DNA of 64,000 nucleotides from Candidatus Babeliales bacterium (GTDB lineage Bacteria; Babelota; Babeliae; Babelales; JACPOV01), in the NCBI GenBank assembly GCA_020054235.1, contig JAGVLQ010000017.1, forward strand, positions 1 to 64,000, in the 5' to 3' direction. Each line of letters begins with the position of its first letter. Position 1 is the first letter of the stretch. The notes under the pieces are model-generated. The model had not been told where the DNA came from. It made no database searches and saw nothing but the letters and a program-made list of their open reading frames with translations. Below are positions 8,843 through 17,768 of this stretch, piece after piece. The position numbers and the translations under genes were made by a program.

Positions 8843-9130
8843 TTATCCCTTTTTTAAATTTTCTATTTCTTTTTTAAGTTCATCTATTTGCTGTTGAATT
8901 TTTTGTTTTTCCTGTGGATTTTTTTCTTCTGTAAGTTTAAGAACCAATTTTCCTTTTTCTTCTTCTAATTTTTTCACATCAACTTTTGGCTTAAATCCTT
9001 CTAAATATCCTTGTAATGAGCCAAAACTCTCAGTCAACGTAGTTAAACTCTGTGCCAGTAGATTAAAATCTTGCGCTAGACAACCAGCTGTGCATAAAAA
9101 AAATAAGGAAAATAAACCAAATAATTTCAT
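8843..9130 (-). CDS. Small exported coiled-coil protein, possible lipoprotein
   Basis: I do not recognise a family. The 95-aa product has a hydrophobic leader (LFGLFSLFFLCTAG) followed by Cys17. TAGC could be a lipobox, although Thr at -3 is unusual, and signal peptidase I cleavage after CLA is an alternative. The second half is a strongly charged coiled coil (KLEEEKGKLVLKL, then QQQIDELKKEIENLKK). A small periplasmic or outer-membrane-attached helical protein is likely. GAGGAG lies a few bases before the ATG. Confidence 0.6.
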   Translation of the reverse strand: MKLFGLFSLFFLCTAGCLAQDFNLLAQSLTTLTESFGSLQGYLEGFKPKVDVKKLEEEKGKLVLKLTEEKNPQEKQKIQQQIDELKKEIENLKKG

Positions 9131-9218
9131 ATACGCTCTCCTCTTTAAAAATTTTCCAATTTTATGCCGTTAGCATAATATAAAAATTAAACACGAAACA
9201 AGAAAGCAAAGCAGATTT

Positions 9219-10418
9219 CTATTCCAGCGTAAAAATTCTGTGTTTGCCAATCTTGATGGTCATACCTTTTTTCCATGCAATAGTTGCCTGGAAATCGGTT
9301 ACTTTTTCATCATCAATTTTGACCGCACCTTCTTGAATCAAACGGCGCCCTTCAGATGAACTTTGAATAGCACCAAACAACTTCATTAGTTCAATAATCC
9401 ATATAGGATTTGGTGTATCTTTTGGCAACGTAAATGGCGTTGCTTTTGAATAATCCTTATTTTGAAAAAGAGCTTCAAATTGGCGTTCTGCTTTTTCTGC
9501 TTCATCCTTTGACCAAAATTTTGCAACGATTTCTCGTGCCATTTCCTTTTTTAATGCCATGGGACTTGTAGTTCCTGCAGCTACGCGTTCTTGATATTCG
9601 CTCATATAACTTTCTGGTTTACCGAGCAATAATTTCAGGTAGCGCCACATAAGTTGATCGGGTATTGACATTAATTTTCCGTAAGCTTGATCAGCTGGTT
9701 CTGCTAAACCAACATAATTTTTAAGCGATTTTGACATTTTATGCACACCATCAAGACCTTCTAAAATTGGAACAGTCATAATAATTTGCGTCTTTTTTTT
9801 ACCATAGCGCTCTTGTAATTCGCGGCCCATCAAAAGGTTAAATGTTTGGTCGGTGCCACCAAGTTCAACGTCAGCATCCAATTCCACTGAGTCATAGCCT
9901 TGAAAAAGCGGATACAACAATTCATGAAAACTGATAGGTTCACGGTTTTTAAGGCGATTGGCAAAATCCTCCCGCTCAGTCAATTGTGCGAGCGTAACTT
10001 TTGCACACAACTCAACAATATCCTTTGCTGAAAGTTTATCGAGCCATTCAGCATTAAAACGAATCGAAATTTTTTTGGGATCTAAAATTTTGCTTACTTG
10101 ATCAAGATATGTTGCTGTATTTTTTGCAATTTCTTGCGTAGTTAATGGCGGTCGTGTTTTTGATTTGCCGGTTGGGTCACCAATACGCGCAGTAAAATCA
10201 CCAATCAAAAAAATTATATGATGCCCAAAATCTTGAAATTGTTTCATTTTAAGCAATACCACTGCATGACCAAGATGTAAATCAGGCGCTGTAGGATCCG
10301 CACCAAGTTTTACGCGCAACGTCTCACCTTGTTTTAACTTTGCTAATAGTTCTTGTTCAGGGGTTACTTGAATGGTACCAGCGATTAGCTCCTGAAATTG
10401 TTTAGTATAATCTTTCAT
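9219..10418 (-). CDS. tyrS: Tyrosyl-tRNA synthetase
   Basis: This class I synthetase charges tRNA-Tyr. The HIGH-type motif is in LGADPTAPDLHLGHAV (about residues 39-54). FHELLYPLFQGYDSV and LGGTDQTFNLLMGRELQ are typical tyrosine-pocket segments. KMSKSLKNYVGL is the KMSKS loop. A C-terminal S4-like RNA-binding domain starts near SSEGRRLIQEGAVKID. The 399-aa length is normal for the bacterial TyrS subgroup with KMSKS rather than KFGKT. It lies 3 nt downstream of the M50-like membrane gene, so the two are probably cotranscribed. Confidence 0.96.
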   Translation of the reverse strand: MKDYTKQFQELIAGTIQVTPEQELLAKLKQGETLRVKLGADPTAPDLHLGHAVVLLKMKQFQDFGHHIIFLIGDFTARIGDPTGKSKTRPPLTTQEIAKNTATYLDQVSKILDPKKISIRFNAEWLDKLSAKDIVELCAKVTLAQLTEREDFANRLKNREPISFHELLYPLFQGYDSVELDADVELGGTDQTFNLLMGRELQERYGKKKTQIIMTVPILEGLDGVHKMSKSLKNYVGLAEPADQAYGKLMSIPDQLMWRYLKLLLGKPESYMSEYQERVAAGTTSPMALKKEMAREIVAKFWSKDEAEKAERQFEALFQNKDYSKATPFTLPKDTPNPIWIIELMKLFGAIQSSSEGRRLIQEGAVKIDDEKVTDFQATIAWKKGMTIKIGKHRIFTLE

Positions 10419-10421
10419 GGT

Positions 10422-11123
10422 TTATGAAACTCCAAGTAATGGGGCAAAAAAATACGCACTGTATGAAATACCATACACAACTAAAACTTTGAGCGGTCGT
10501 GCCAATAATATTAATAATATAAAAGGAACAACAAACATTATCAGATCACCATGCTCTGAACGTGCCAGTGGTTGTAAAAAAGTATACGAAGCAAACTGAA
10601 ACCCACCAATAATGAGATTCAGTACAGCAAAAAGCACACCAATATAAATAAGCATAACGAATATTAATGCGATTGCTAAAATAAAAGAAGATTTTTCTTG
10701 ATAAATCTTTGAAAATGCTGAAAGAGAAATAGTTTCAGAAAGTACCATCATCATTGCAATAGTTAAAACTTTCAAACCAAAGACACGTAACAAAGCTAGT
10801 AACGAACAAAAAGCAATACCAAGATATGCTACAGGCTTTGAAAAAAAAGCTAACAAGAGACGAAAGGAGCCTTTAATAGCAGCAGGATTAATAGGTATTA
10901 CAGTACCCCAGCCGATTCCCAAAAAGAAAAGACAAAATGCACCAACAGGATCAATATGTACTAAAGGATTCAGCGTCAAAAACTCTTCTATGACTTCTGA
11001 ATCATCACCAAGTTTCTTTACTGACCATGCCTGAAAATAACCAGCAAGCGTAGTGCTCAGCACATAAGCAATTGCTACCGTAATAAAGCTAATGATAATT
11101 TCAATAAAACGAAGATTAATCAT
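10422..11123 (-). CDS. Site-2-protease-like (M50) membrane protein lacking the HExxH motif
   Basis: This 233-aa protein of about six membrane segments follows the layout of short M50 zinc proteases. A first helix is followed by AW..KKLGDDSE and then LNPLVHIDPVG, GIGWGTVIPINPAAIKG and a hydrophobic tail. In active family members the first helix carries HExxHA directly before 'xxAWxxxxLGD'. Here the corresponding residues are STTLAGYFQAW, with both zinc histidines and the glutamate missing, although the NPxxHIDP element is kept. It therefore looks like a catalytically dead paralogue, perhaps a scaffold or regulator. I take the ATG at 11123, with AGGT upstream, over the GTG at 11129. Confidence 0.65.
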   Translation of the reverse strand: MINLRFIEIIISFITVAIAYVLSTTLAGYFQAWSVKKLGDDSEVIEEFLTLNPLVHIDPVGAFCLFFLGIGWGTVIPINPAAIKGSFRLLLAFFSKPVAYLGIAFCSLLALLRVFGLKVLTIAMMMVLSETISLSAFSKIYQEKSSFILAIALIFVMLIYIGVLFAVLNLIIGGFQFASYTFLQPLARSEHGDLIMFVVPFILLILLARPLKVLVVYGISYSAYFFAPLLGVS

Positions 11124-11164
11124 AGGCACCTGTTAGTTTCGCTCTTATTTTTATTTCGAGAATC

Positions 11165-11352
11165 CGTTCGCGCTGAGGAGCAAAGCGTCTCAACCCATAC
11201 AAACTCATAAATTATAAATTTCTTATTTTTTTCTAAAAAATTATTTAATAATAAATATTCTATCAATTTTCTTTCGTATGGTTCCCAGCATTCGTTGAAA
11301 CTGCGGCGGGGAGGCTAAGATATTTTTCTTCGAAAAATCCTCAGCACGAACG
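11165..11352. repeat. Palindromic intergenic element, strongly diverged copy
   Basis: Outer 15-nt arms CGTTCGCGCTGAGGA (11165-11179) and TCCTCAGCACGAACG (11338-11352) pair with one mismatch. Decayed inner arms (around 11186-11204 and 11273-11290) flank an AT-rich core. A small hairpin TTTTTCTTCGAAAAA lies near 11323-11337. This fills much of the 11130-11523 intergenic region. The rest of that region holds only the AAAAGGAGA site of the next gene and no clear promoter. Confidence 0.7.
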
Positions 11353-11523
11353 AGCGAAAATCAACTTAACTTGCACCATAGGAACACGTTAATAATGCCT
11401 CATTGTAAAGCAAATAGAAAACCTGGTCAAACAAGTGATTTCAAGGTCTCGACAAGATTGGCAAGTTGAGTAGACTAAGCATAATCATACAAAAAAAATG
11501 GACCATTCCTAAAAGGAGAATTT

Positions 11524-13830
11524 ATGAACGGGGCTTCCTCAGTTAAAATTTTAAAAAAACAAGAACCAACACATCTACCTACTGACCAAGCACACGGTTT
11601 TATCAAACTCCTTTATTGGACAATTCCTCCTGTTATTTTATCTGCATTCACAGCTCTCTTTTATTATCCATCATTAAATTATAGCTTTCAGTTTGATGAC
11701 GTTGCTAATATTCAAAGATTTTTTTACATACGCTTTTTAACCTTTACCGAAGCATTTTTTTCAGGTACTCGTTGGATTTCTTACTGGTTAAGTGCTGTCA
11801 ATTACCGCCAGGGAATGTTTCAACCGTATTACTACCGCCTTTTTAATATAAGCTTTCACATTGCAACCGGCATTTTAGTTTTTTATTTTATTTTTCTTGC
11901 TCTGAACCGTCTTAAAAATGATTCATTTTTTAAGCGCTATAATTTTGCTATTGCCTGCTGCACAGCAGCACTGTTTTTGCTACATCCTGTGCAAACGCAA
12001 ACTATAAGCTATGTCATTCAAGGGCGCCTAGAAGGTCTTGCTGGTCTTCTTATTACTGCCATGAGCATCTGTTTTTTACTGATTATACGCACACAAACAT
12101 TTGTTATTAAAACACTGCTAACCCTGTTATTATTTGTTCTCAGTTTTTTTGCCTGCGGTACCAAAGAAATTTTTATTGTAGCACCATTTCTTTTACTCTT
12201 GATTGATTGGTTTTTTGTTGCGCATGGCGATTTAAAAAAATTAAAAAATAATTGGTACCTACATCTGGGTGTCACCTTTATTGTTTTTGGGATTTTTATG
12301 TATTTTCATAAACCAACGTTTTTTACCAATTTATTAGGGTTAAAACTTGAAGCTCGCAACAATATTGGTAACGTACTTACTGAAGATCCTACACAAAAAA
12401 TCTATCCCCTCCATTTTTTTATTTCGCAGTTTAAAGTTATTTTGCACTATATTTTTATGTTTTTTTGGCCCTTCAATATAAGCGTAGAATATGACTGGAA
12501 ACTTGTTACGCATTTTTTTGCTATTGATTGTATTTTTCCCTTATTCGCCCTCATATTCCTAAGTTTAGTTATGGCTCTTTTATTAAGACGCAATAAAACC
12601 AATATGATTGCATTTGGCGCACTCTGGTTTGCCATCGCTATTGCACCTCGCTCAAGTATTATTCCATCATCTGAATTGCTTGCTGATTACAAAACATATT
12701 TAGCATCGATTGGCCTACTTTTTATAATAGCATCAGGCTTAGTAAAACTATTTCAGGAAATAACACCACATCTTATAACCTTGATTCCTATAATGGGTCA
12801 CGCACAAGCACAATACCTTTTTATTTTTATGTTCTCTATACCCCTTGGCTTTTTAACATATGAACGCAATAAAATATGGCGCTCTTCTGAAGAATTTTGG
12901 AGCAATATTATTGAAAATGCCCCTGGCAAAGCGCGAGCTTATAATAATTTAGGAGTGGCGCTATCTGAAAAAGGTAAATTGCAGGAATCAATTCCTTTAT
13001 ATAAAAAGGCAATAGCAATGGACAAAAATTATCCTGACCCATACAATAACCTTGCTGTTGCCTATTCAATGACAGGAAAGCTGAATTTAGCAATAGAGAC
13101 CATGAAACAGGCAATACGAATCAATCCGCACTATCCAGAAGGCTATAATAATTTAGCATCGTTCTATATTCAGCAAAAAGAATATGATAAAGCAGAAAAA
13201 GTACTTAGCGTAGCTATTCAGATGCGTCCGCATTATGGTAAAGCATTTTACAATCTTGGCAAAATTGCTTCCGAACGCGGCAAGCCGGAACTTGCACTTG
13301 AATACTACAAAACAGCATGTACTAAAGGCGATCTTGATACTCTACCTGGATTCCAAATCTATGCTAATGCCGCAATCAATTTAAAAAAATACGATGACGC
13401 AATTTTTGCTATTAAAAAAATGTTAAATTTCGATCCAAATTCTCTTGATTATATACAGAAACTCGCAACAGCTCTTTATTTAAACAATAATTATGAAGAA
13501 GCAAGGGTTTATTATGAACGCGTAGTTCAACGTATACCAACGAATGGTACTATCTGGTACAATCTTGGAGAATGTTATTTTAATCTGCACCAACCAGAAA
13601 AGGCTCTTACCTGCTATCAACAAGCCCAAAAAAACAATCTTGGCATACCGCAAGTTGAATTACGAGTAATTGCATGTTTAGGGCAAACAGATCAAACAGG
13701 CGAAGCTAAAGAGCGTTTGGAAAAATTTATAAATAATGAAAGCGTTCCTGAAACCATGAAGCAATTAGCTAAAGTTTCATTGGCAAAATTGACTGGAGAA
13801 TTAAAACCACAGACAGAAAAAACAAGTTAA
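11524..13830 (+). CDS. TMTC-like GT-C membrane protein with TPR repeats
   Basis: The 768-aa protein has two halves. Residues about 1-450 are polytopic (ten or more hydrophobic helices). An acidic pair in the first loop (YSFQFDDVANIQRF) matches the catalytic Asp position of GT-C/PMT-fold glycosyltransferases. From about residue 464 there are around eight tetratricopeptide repeats (for example ARAYNNLGVALSEKGK, PDPYNNLAVAYSMTGK, PEGYNNLASFYIQQKE). This is the organisation of the TMTC O-mannosyltransferases and their bacterial relatives. It may glycosylate exported proteins with a lipid-linked sugar, but this is family-based inference. It is preceded by AAAAGGAGA. The tail is polar. Confidence 0.72.
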   Translation: MNGASSVKILKKQEPTHLPTDQAHGFIKLLYWTIPPVILSAFTALFYYPSLNYSFQFDDVANIQRFFYIRFLTFTEAFFSGTRWISYWLSAVNYRQGMFQPYYYRLFNISFHIATGILVFYFIFLALNRLKNDSFFKRYNFAIACCTAALFLLHPVQTQTISYVIQGRLEGLAGLLITAMSICFLLIIRTQTFVIKTLLTLLLFVLSFFACGTKEIFIVAPFLLLLIDWFFVAHGDLKKLKNNWYLHLGVTFIVFGIFMYFHKPTFFTNLLGLKLEARNNIGNVLTEDPTQKIYPLHFFISQFKVILHYIFMFFWPFNISVEYDWKLVTHFFAIDCIFPLFALIFLSLVMALLLRRNKTNMIAFGALWFAIAIAPRSSIIPSSELLADYKTYLASIGLLFIIASGLVKLFQEITPHLITLIPIMGHAQAQYLFIFMFSIPLGFLTYERNKIWRSSEEFWSNIIENAPGKARAYNNLGVALSEKGKLQESIPLYKKAIAMDKNYPDPYNNLAVAYSMTGKLNLAIETMKQAIRINPHYPEGYNNLASFYIQQKEYDKAEKVLSVAIQMRPHYGKAFYNLGKIASERGKPELALEYYKTACTKGDLDTLPGFQIYANAAINLKKYDDAIFAIKKMLNFDPNSLDYIQKLATALYLNNNYEEARVYYERVVQRIPTNGTIWYNLGECYFNLHQPEKALTCYQQAQKNNLGIPQVELRVIACLGQTDQTGEAKERLEKFINNESVPETMKQLAKVSLAKLTGELKPQTEKTS

Positions 13831-13921
13831 GGGATCTTTTTTTCGACATAATATGATCAGAAAGCTATACTATTAACTGTTTTTATAATATAGCTTTCAA
13901 TAAAATATAATCGGTAAACCC

Positions 13922-16396
13922 ATGGATAAACGGTACGAACATCAAATTCACGAAGAAAAAGCCAAAAAAAAATGGCTTGAAGAAAAAACCTATGAACGCA
14001 CAAAACATACTGGCAAACTCTACAGCATAGATACCCCACCCCCAACTGTTTCGGGTGCTTTACACATTGGTCACATCTTTTCTTATACTCAAACAGACAT
14101 CATTGCTCGTTTTAAGCGTATGGATGGGTTTTCCGTTTTTTATCCTTTCGGGTATGATGACAACGGCTTACCAACGGAACGCTATGTTGAAAAAAAACTT
14201 GGCGTTCGCCCCCATGAAGTAGGCCGCTCAGAATTTATCAAACTCTGTTTGAATGTTACCAAAGAAGCAGAAAAAGACTTTGAAACACTCTGGCAACGTA
14301 TGGGAATTTCTGCTGATTGGTCTTCAACTTACGCAACCATTTCTGCGCCAGTACGAAAAATTTCGCAAGAATCATTCATTCGATTATTTAACAAAGATTT
14401 TATTTATCGCAAATTTGAACCTGCGTTGTATTGCACTACGTGCCGTACTTCAGTCGCACAAGCAGAACTTGATGATGCGCACATTGCTTCACATTTTAAT
14501 GATATAATATTCAAAACAACTGGCGGCCAAGATCTTGTGATTGGCACAACGCGCCCAGAGTTATTGCCTTCCTGCGTTGCTGTTTTTTATCATCCTGAAG
14601 ATATGCGCTACAAAAACTTACAAAATAAAAAAGCACTCGTTCCAATTTTTGGTCATGAAGTACCTATAATGCCTGATGAACTAGTTGACCCTGAAAAAGG
14701 AACTGGCCTTGTTATGTGCTGCGCATTTGGTGACAAAACCGATATTCTTTGGATTAAAAAATACACATTAGCCCAAAATCTTTCTTTAGGACCTGATGGA
14801 AAATGGCTTGAACATACTGGACCTCTGGCTGGTTTAAAAGTACATGATGCGCGCAAAAAAGTTTTAGAATTACTACAAGAACAAGGTCTTCTCAAAGCGC
14901 AAAAATCAATTACCCATAACGTGAATGTACACGAGCGCTGCAAAAAAGAGATTGAATATCTCACGCTTTCTCAATGGTTTTTAAAAATTTTAGAATACAA
15001 GCAACAATTTTTAGATTTGGCTGAAAAAATCAATTGGCACCCGACTTATATGAAAGCACGTTACAAAAATTGGGTTGAAAACATTTCATGGGATTGGTGT
15101 TTATCGCGCCAGCGTTTTTTTGGTATCCCTTTTCCGGTTTGGCATTGTCAAAGTTGTGAAGAAATTTTATTGGCTGATATCAAAGATTTACCTGTTGATC
15201 CACAAGAAACATCCTTTACAGGCAAAAATTGCACCAACTGTGGGAGCTCTGACATTGTCGGGGATACGGATGTCATGGATACCTGGAATACATCGTCACT
15301 AACACCTTACATTTGTTTTGATGTTTATAATCCTGAAATGGTTTCTGCATTTGAAGATCCGTTCGTTGGAGAATTTTTACCAATGAGCATGCGCCCACAA
15401 GCGCATGATATCATTCGCACGTGGGCTTTTTATACCATCATCAAAACATGGATGCATCATGGCTCTGTGCCATGGAACGACATTGTTATTTCTGGTCATG
15501 TCTTGAGCGATGGCAATGAAAAACTTTCAAAATCAAAAGAACAAAAAAAAATCGCTCCAGAATATTTGCTTGAGCAGTTTCCTGCTGATGCTATTCGCTT
15601 TTGGACCGCTTCAGCAAGTTTGGGGCATGATGTCAGTTTTTCTGAAACACAATTAAAGATTGGCCAAAAATTATTAACAAAATTATGGAATGCATTCCGT
15701 TTTGCCAGTGAACATACCCAAGGAATTACAAAAGACACGCCATTTCCTGAAAAACCGGGCATTATTAACGAATGGCTTTTACATAAAGTAACACATACCT
15801 TTGCAGCGTATAAAAAAGAATTGGATGCCCACGAATTTACAGCTGCACTTGCTCAGATTGAAAAGTTTTTCTGGCAAGATTATTGCGATAATTATATTGA
15901 ATTGATTAAAGATCAATTGTTTAATCCAGACAACTATAGCAAAAACGAAGTTGCAGCAACCCGGTGGACCTTATTCTTTGTTGGCTTGCGCATTTTGCAA
16001 ATGTATGCGCCATTTGTTCCCTATGTAACTGAAGCACTATTTGAAGCATTGTATCAAGAAAAATTTGGTGGTGACTCAATTCATAGTACTAAATTTTCTC
16101 ATATTCAATATCCGTATTTTTATGATCAATCAGAAGAATTGGTTGCAAATATTATTAAAATTGTTGAACAAGTACGTAAACTCAAAAGTGAGCATCAACT
16201 TTCTTTAAAAACAGATGTGGCAACATTGAATATCCATTGTATTAATCCTGAATTGCGTGCTATGTTGAAAAAAGAAGTTATATTACTCAAAGGAATAACA
16301 CGAGCACAAACAATTGATTTTATTCCGGAGTTACTTGTTGGCCCTGCAATACTGAGCAAGGAAAATGAAACGTTTAATGCAATAGTAAGTTGTTAA
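13922..16396 (+). CDS. valS: Valyl-tRNA synthetase, Rickettsia/archaeal-like type
   Basis: The 824-aa class I synthetase charges tRNA-Val. It shows PPPTVSGALHIGH (HIGH motif, residue about 40) and YPFGYDDNGLPTERYVEK. An editing domain contains IGTTRPELLPSCVAVFYHP. A zinc knuckle of two CxxC pairs (CQSC and CTNC) lies near residues 415-440, and KLSKSKEQKK is the KMSKS loop. The anticodon-binding domain is short, and the long C-terminal coiled coil of ordinary bacterial ValS is absent. From memory, the SYTQTD and DDNGLPTERLVEK wording matches the archaeal-like ValS of Rickettsia, so lateral origin is plausible. It is followed 15 nt later by the ankyrin-like gene. Confidence 0.92.
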   Translation: MDKRYEHQIHEEKAKKKWLEEKTYERTKHTGKLYSIDTPPPTVSGALHIGHIFSYTQTDIIARFKRMDGFSVFYPFGYDDNGLPTERYVEKKLGVRPHEVGRSEFIKLCLNVTKEAEKDFETLWQRMGISADWSSTYATISAPVRKISQESFIRLFNKDFIYRKFEPALYCTTCRTSVAQAELDDAHIASHFNDIIFKTTGGQDLVIGTTRPELLPSCVAVFYHPEDMRYKNLQNKKALVPIFGHEVPIMPDELVDPEKGTGLVMCCAFGDKTDILWIKKYTLAQNLSLGPDGKWLEHTGPLAGLKVHDARKKVLELLQEQGLLKAQKSITHNVNVHERCKKEIEYLTLSQWFLKILEYKQQFLDLAEKINWHPTYMKARYKNWVENISWDWCLSRQRFFGIPFPVWHCQSCEEILLADIKDLPVDPQETSFTGKNCTNCGSSDIVGDTDVMDTWNTSSLTPYICFDVYNPEMVSAFEDPFVGEFLPMSMRPQAHDIIRTWAFYTIIKTWMHHGSVPWNDIVISGHVLSDGNEKLSKSKEQKKIAPEYLLEQFPADAIRFWTASASLGHDVSFSETQLKIGQKLLTKLWNAFRFASEHTQGITKDTPFPEKPGIINEWLLHKVTHTFAAYKKELDAHEFTAALAQIEKFFWQDYCDNYIELIKDQLFNPDNYSKNEVAATRWTLFFVGLRILQMYAPFVPYVTEALFEALYQEKFGGDSIHSTKFSHIQYPYFYDQSEELVANIIKIVEQVRKLKSEHQLSLKTDVATLNIHCINPELRAMLKKEVILLKGITRAQTIDFIPELLVGPAILSKENETFNAIVSC

Positions 16397-16411
16397 AAGA
16401 AGGATTTCTTT

Positions 16412-17242
16412 ATGAAAAAAATAATGGTAACACTATATTCACTCGTTGCTTTATCTAATTTAGCTCAAGGGCAAGAAACTCAAGCAGTTTCATTCCCTAA
16501 TCTTAGTCAAAATAATCAACAACAAATGCAAAAATGGATTACTGGCTCTACCGCAAGCAATCGTGTCGAAAATTTAAGAACCGCTTTGCTATGGAATACG
16601 CTTTCCTTAAAAAATGTTGATGAAAAGGGCAATACGCTTTTACATATTTTTTCACAAAAAGCAGACCCGGAAATGCTTGAAGTAGTTGCATCATTATGCC
16701 CTAATGAGCTCTTTAAGAAAGAAAATAATCTTCAAGAAACCCCTTATACCATTATCAATAACCAAATAGCAAAATTATTCACAGAAAATAGAACTACTGG
16801 TGATAATTTAAATCTTGATGAAATAGAACAAAAACTCTTTGAGAAATTAATCGCCTGCAAGCAGATTTTATGTAAAGATATAACATTCCCCACAATTAGG
16901 GCATGTACAACTAATTCTCTAAAGTTTACTCTCACTCACTCTATAATTCGTCCTGATGAAGCATTGGATAATGAAGGAAATACAATTGTTCATCATTTTG
17001 CAAGGCGTCCTCTAGATATTGCTATTGAATGCTTTCAAAGCATACCAGTTGAAGTATTTTTGAAAAAAAATAAAAAAGAAGAAACACCGTTAGATCTTGC
17101 ACAAAAAACCATGAGACAGCTTTTAGAAAAGGGAGATACCGAGACTTTTGAAAAATTTGCGCAAGGATTCAGTTTTATACAAAGAAAAACTAACGAAGCT
17201 AAAAAGCAAGAATCGCAAGAATCTTGCTGTATTATTGTTTAA
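16412..17242 (+). CDS. Exported ankyrin-like protein ending in a CaaX-like motif
   Basis: The 276-aa product has a signal peptide (MKKIMVTLYSLVALSNLAQG) and two recognisable ankyrin-type units. DEKGNTLLHIFSQKADPEML begins near residue 70 and DNEGNTIVHHFARRPLDIAI near residue 187; both are followed by degenerate second helices and a 'KKE.TPxDLA' step. The last residues are ESCCIIV, so the final four (CIIV) fit the eukaryotic CaaX prenylation pattern, with a second Cys just before. Ankyrin proteins are frequent effectors of intracellular bacteria. It lies between valS and ybeY, 6 nt before ybeY. Delivery to a host and lipidation are hypotheses. Confidence 0.72.
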   Translation: MKKIMVTLYSLVALSNLAQGQETQAVSFPNLSQNNQQQMQKWITGSTASNRVENLRTALLWNTLSLKNVDEKGNTLLHIFSQKADPEMLEVVASLCPNELFKKENNLQETPYTIINNQIAKLFTENRTTGDNLNLDEIEQKLFEKLIACKQILCKDITFPTIRACTTNSLKFTLTHSIIRPDEALDNEGNTIVHHFARRPLDIAIECFQSIPVEVFLKKNKKEETPLDLAQKTMRQLLEKGDTETFEKFAQGFSFIQRKTNEAKKQESQESCCIIV

Positions 17243-17248
17243 ATAAGT

Positions 17249-17701
17249 ATGATCACCATAAAAAATAAACAACGCAAAATAGTTATTAATACTAAAAAAC
17301 TCAAGCAAGATGCGCAAAAAATTCTTGATGCGCTTGATTATGCTGATTATGATCTTGGCATTTGGTTAACTACCAACAAAATCATTCACCGCTACAACAA
17401 AGAATATCGACACAAAGATAAACCAACCGATATTCTTTCATTTCCATTCCATCCAGACCTGAAAGCCGGCGAGCAAATTAAACCGACAACGCCGGATGAA
17501 AAGAATTTAGGTGATCTAATTATTTCTTTGGAGTATGTACAAAAAGCAGCCCAAGAGCTCGGTGAAAATTTTTATAATCGGCTGCAAATGCTCTTGGTGC
17601 ATGGTATTTGCCACTTGCTTGGTTATGACCATGAAAAAGATAAAGATTTTGAAGTTATGAAAAAAAAAGAAAAAGAATTGTTGGAAAAAATTTCTGGTTA
17701 G
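17249..17701 (+). CDS. ybeY: Endoribonuclease YbeY (16S rRNA maturation)
   Basis: The zinc site LVHGICHLLGYDH gives the HxxxHxxxxxH ligand pattern near residues 114-124. The preceding YRHKDKPTDILSFPF is the conserved YbeY segment. YbeY takes part in 16S rRNA 3'-end maturation and 70S quality control. The 150-aa length is normal and the protein ends in a charged helix. It starts 6 nt after the ankyrin gene without its own clear ribosome binding site, so translation may be coupled. Confidence 0.93.
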   Translation: MITIKNKQRKIVINTKKLKQDAQKILDALDYADYDLGIWLTTNKIIHRYNKEYRHKDKPTDILSFPFHPDLKAGEQIKPTTPDEKNLGDLIISLEYVQKAAQELGENFYNRLQMLLVHGICHLLGYDHEKDKDFEVMKKKEKELLEKISG

Positions 17702-17719
17702 ACTACAGCTTAATAACAC

Positions 17720-17768
17720 GCTCGAATGGTTCGATACGATTTCTTCGAAATCACTCACCACGAGCGCG
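17720..17768. repeat. Half copy of the palindromic element
   Basis: This 49-nt segment matches the right arm of the element at 7144-7270 (ATGGTTCGATACGA, then TTCTTCGAAATCACTCACCA) with few differences. The left arm is missing. Its own ends GCTCG and CGAGC form a short inverted repeat. It lies directly after ybeY. Confidence 0.65.

Noticed and set aside
14653-14964. Minus-strand frame inside valS
   Set aside because: It is antisense to the conserved editing domain of valS and has Ser/Cys-rich composition typical of shadow frames.
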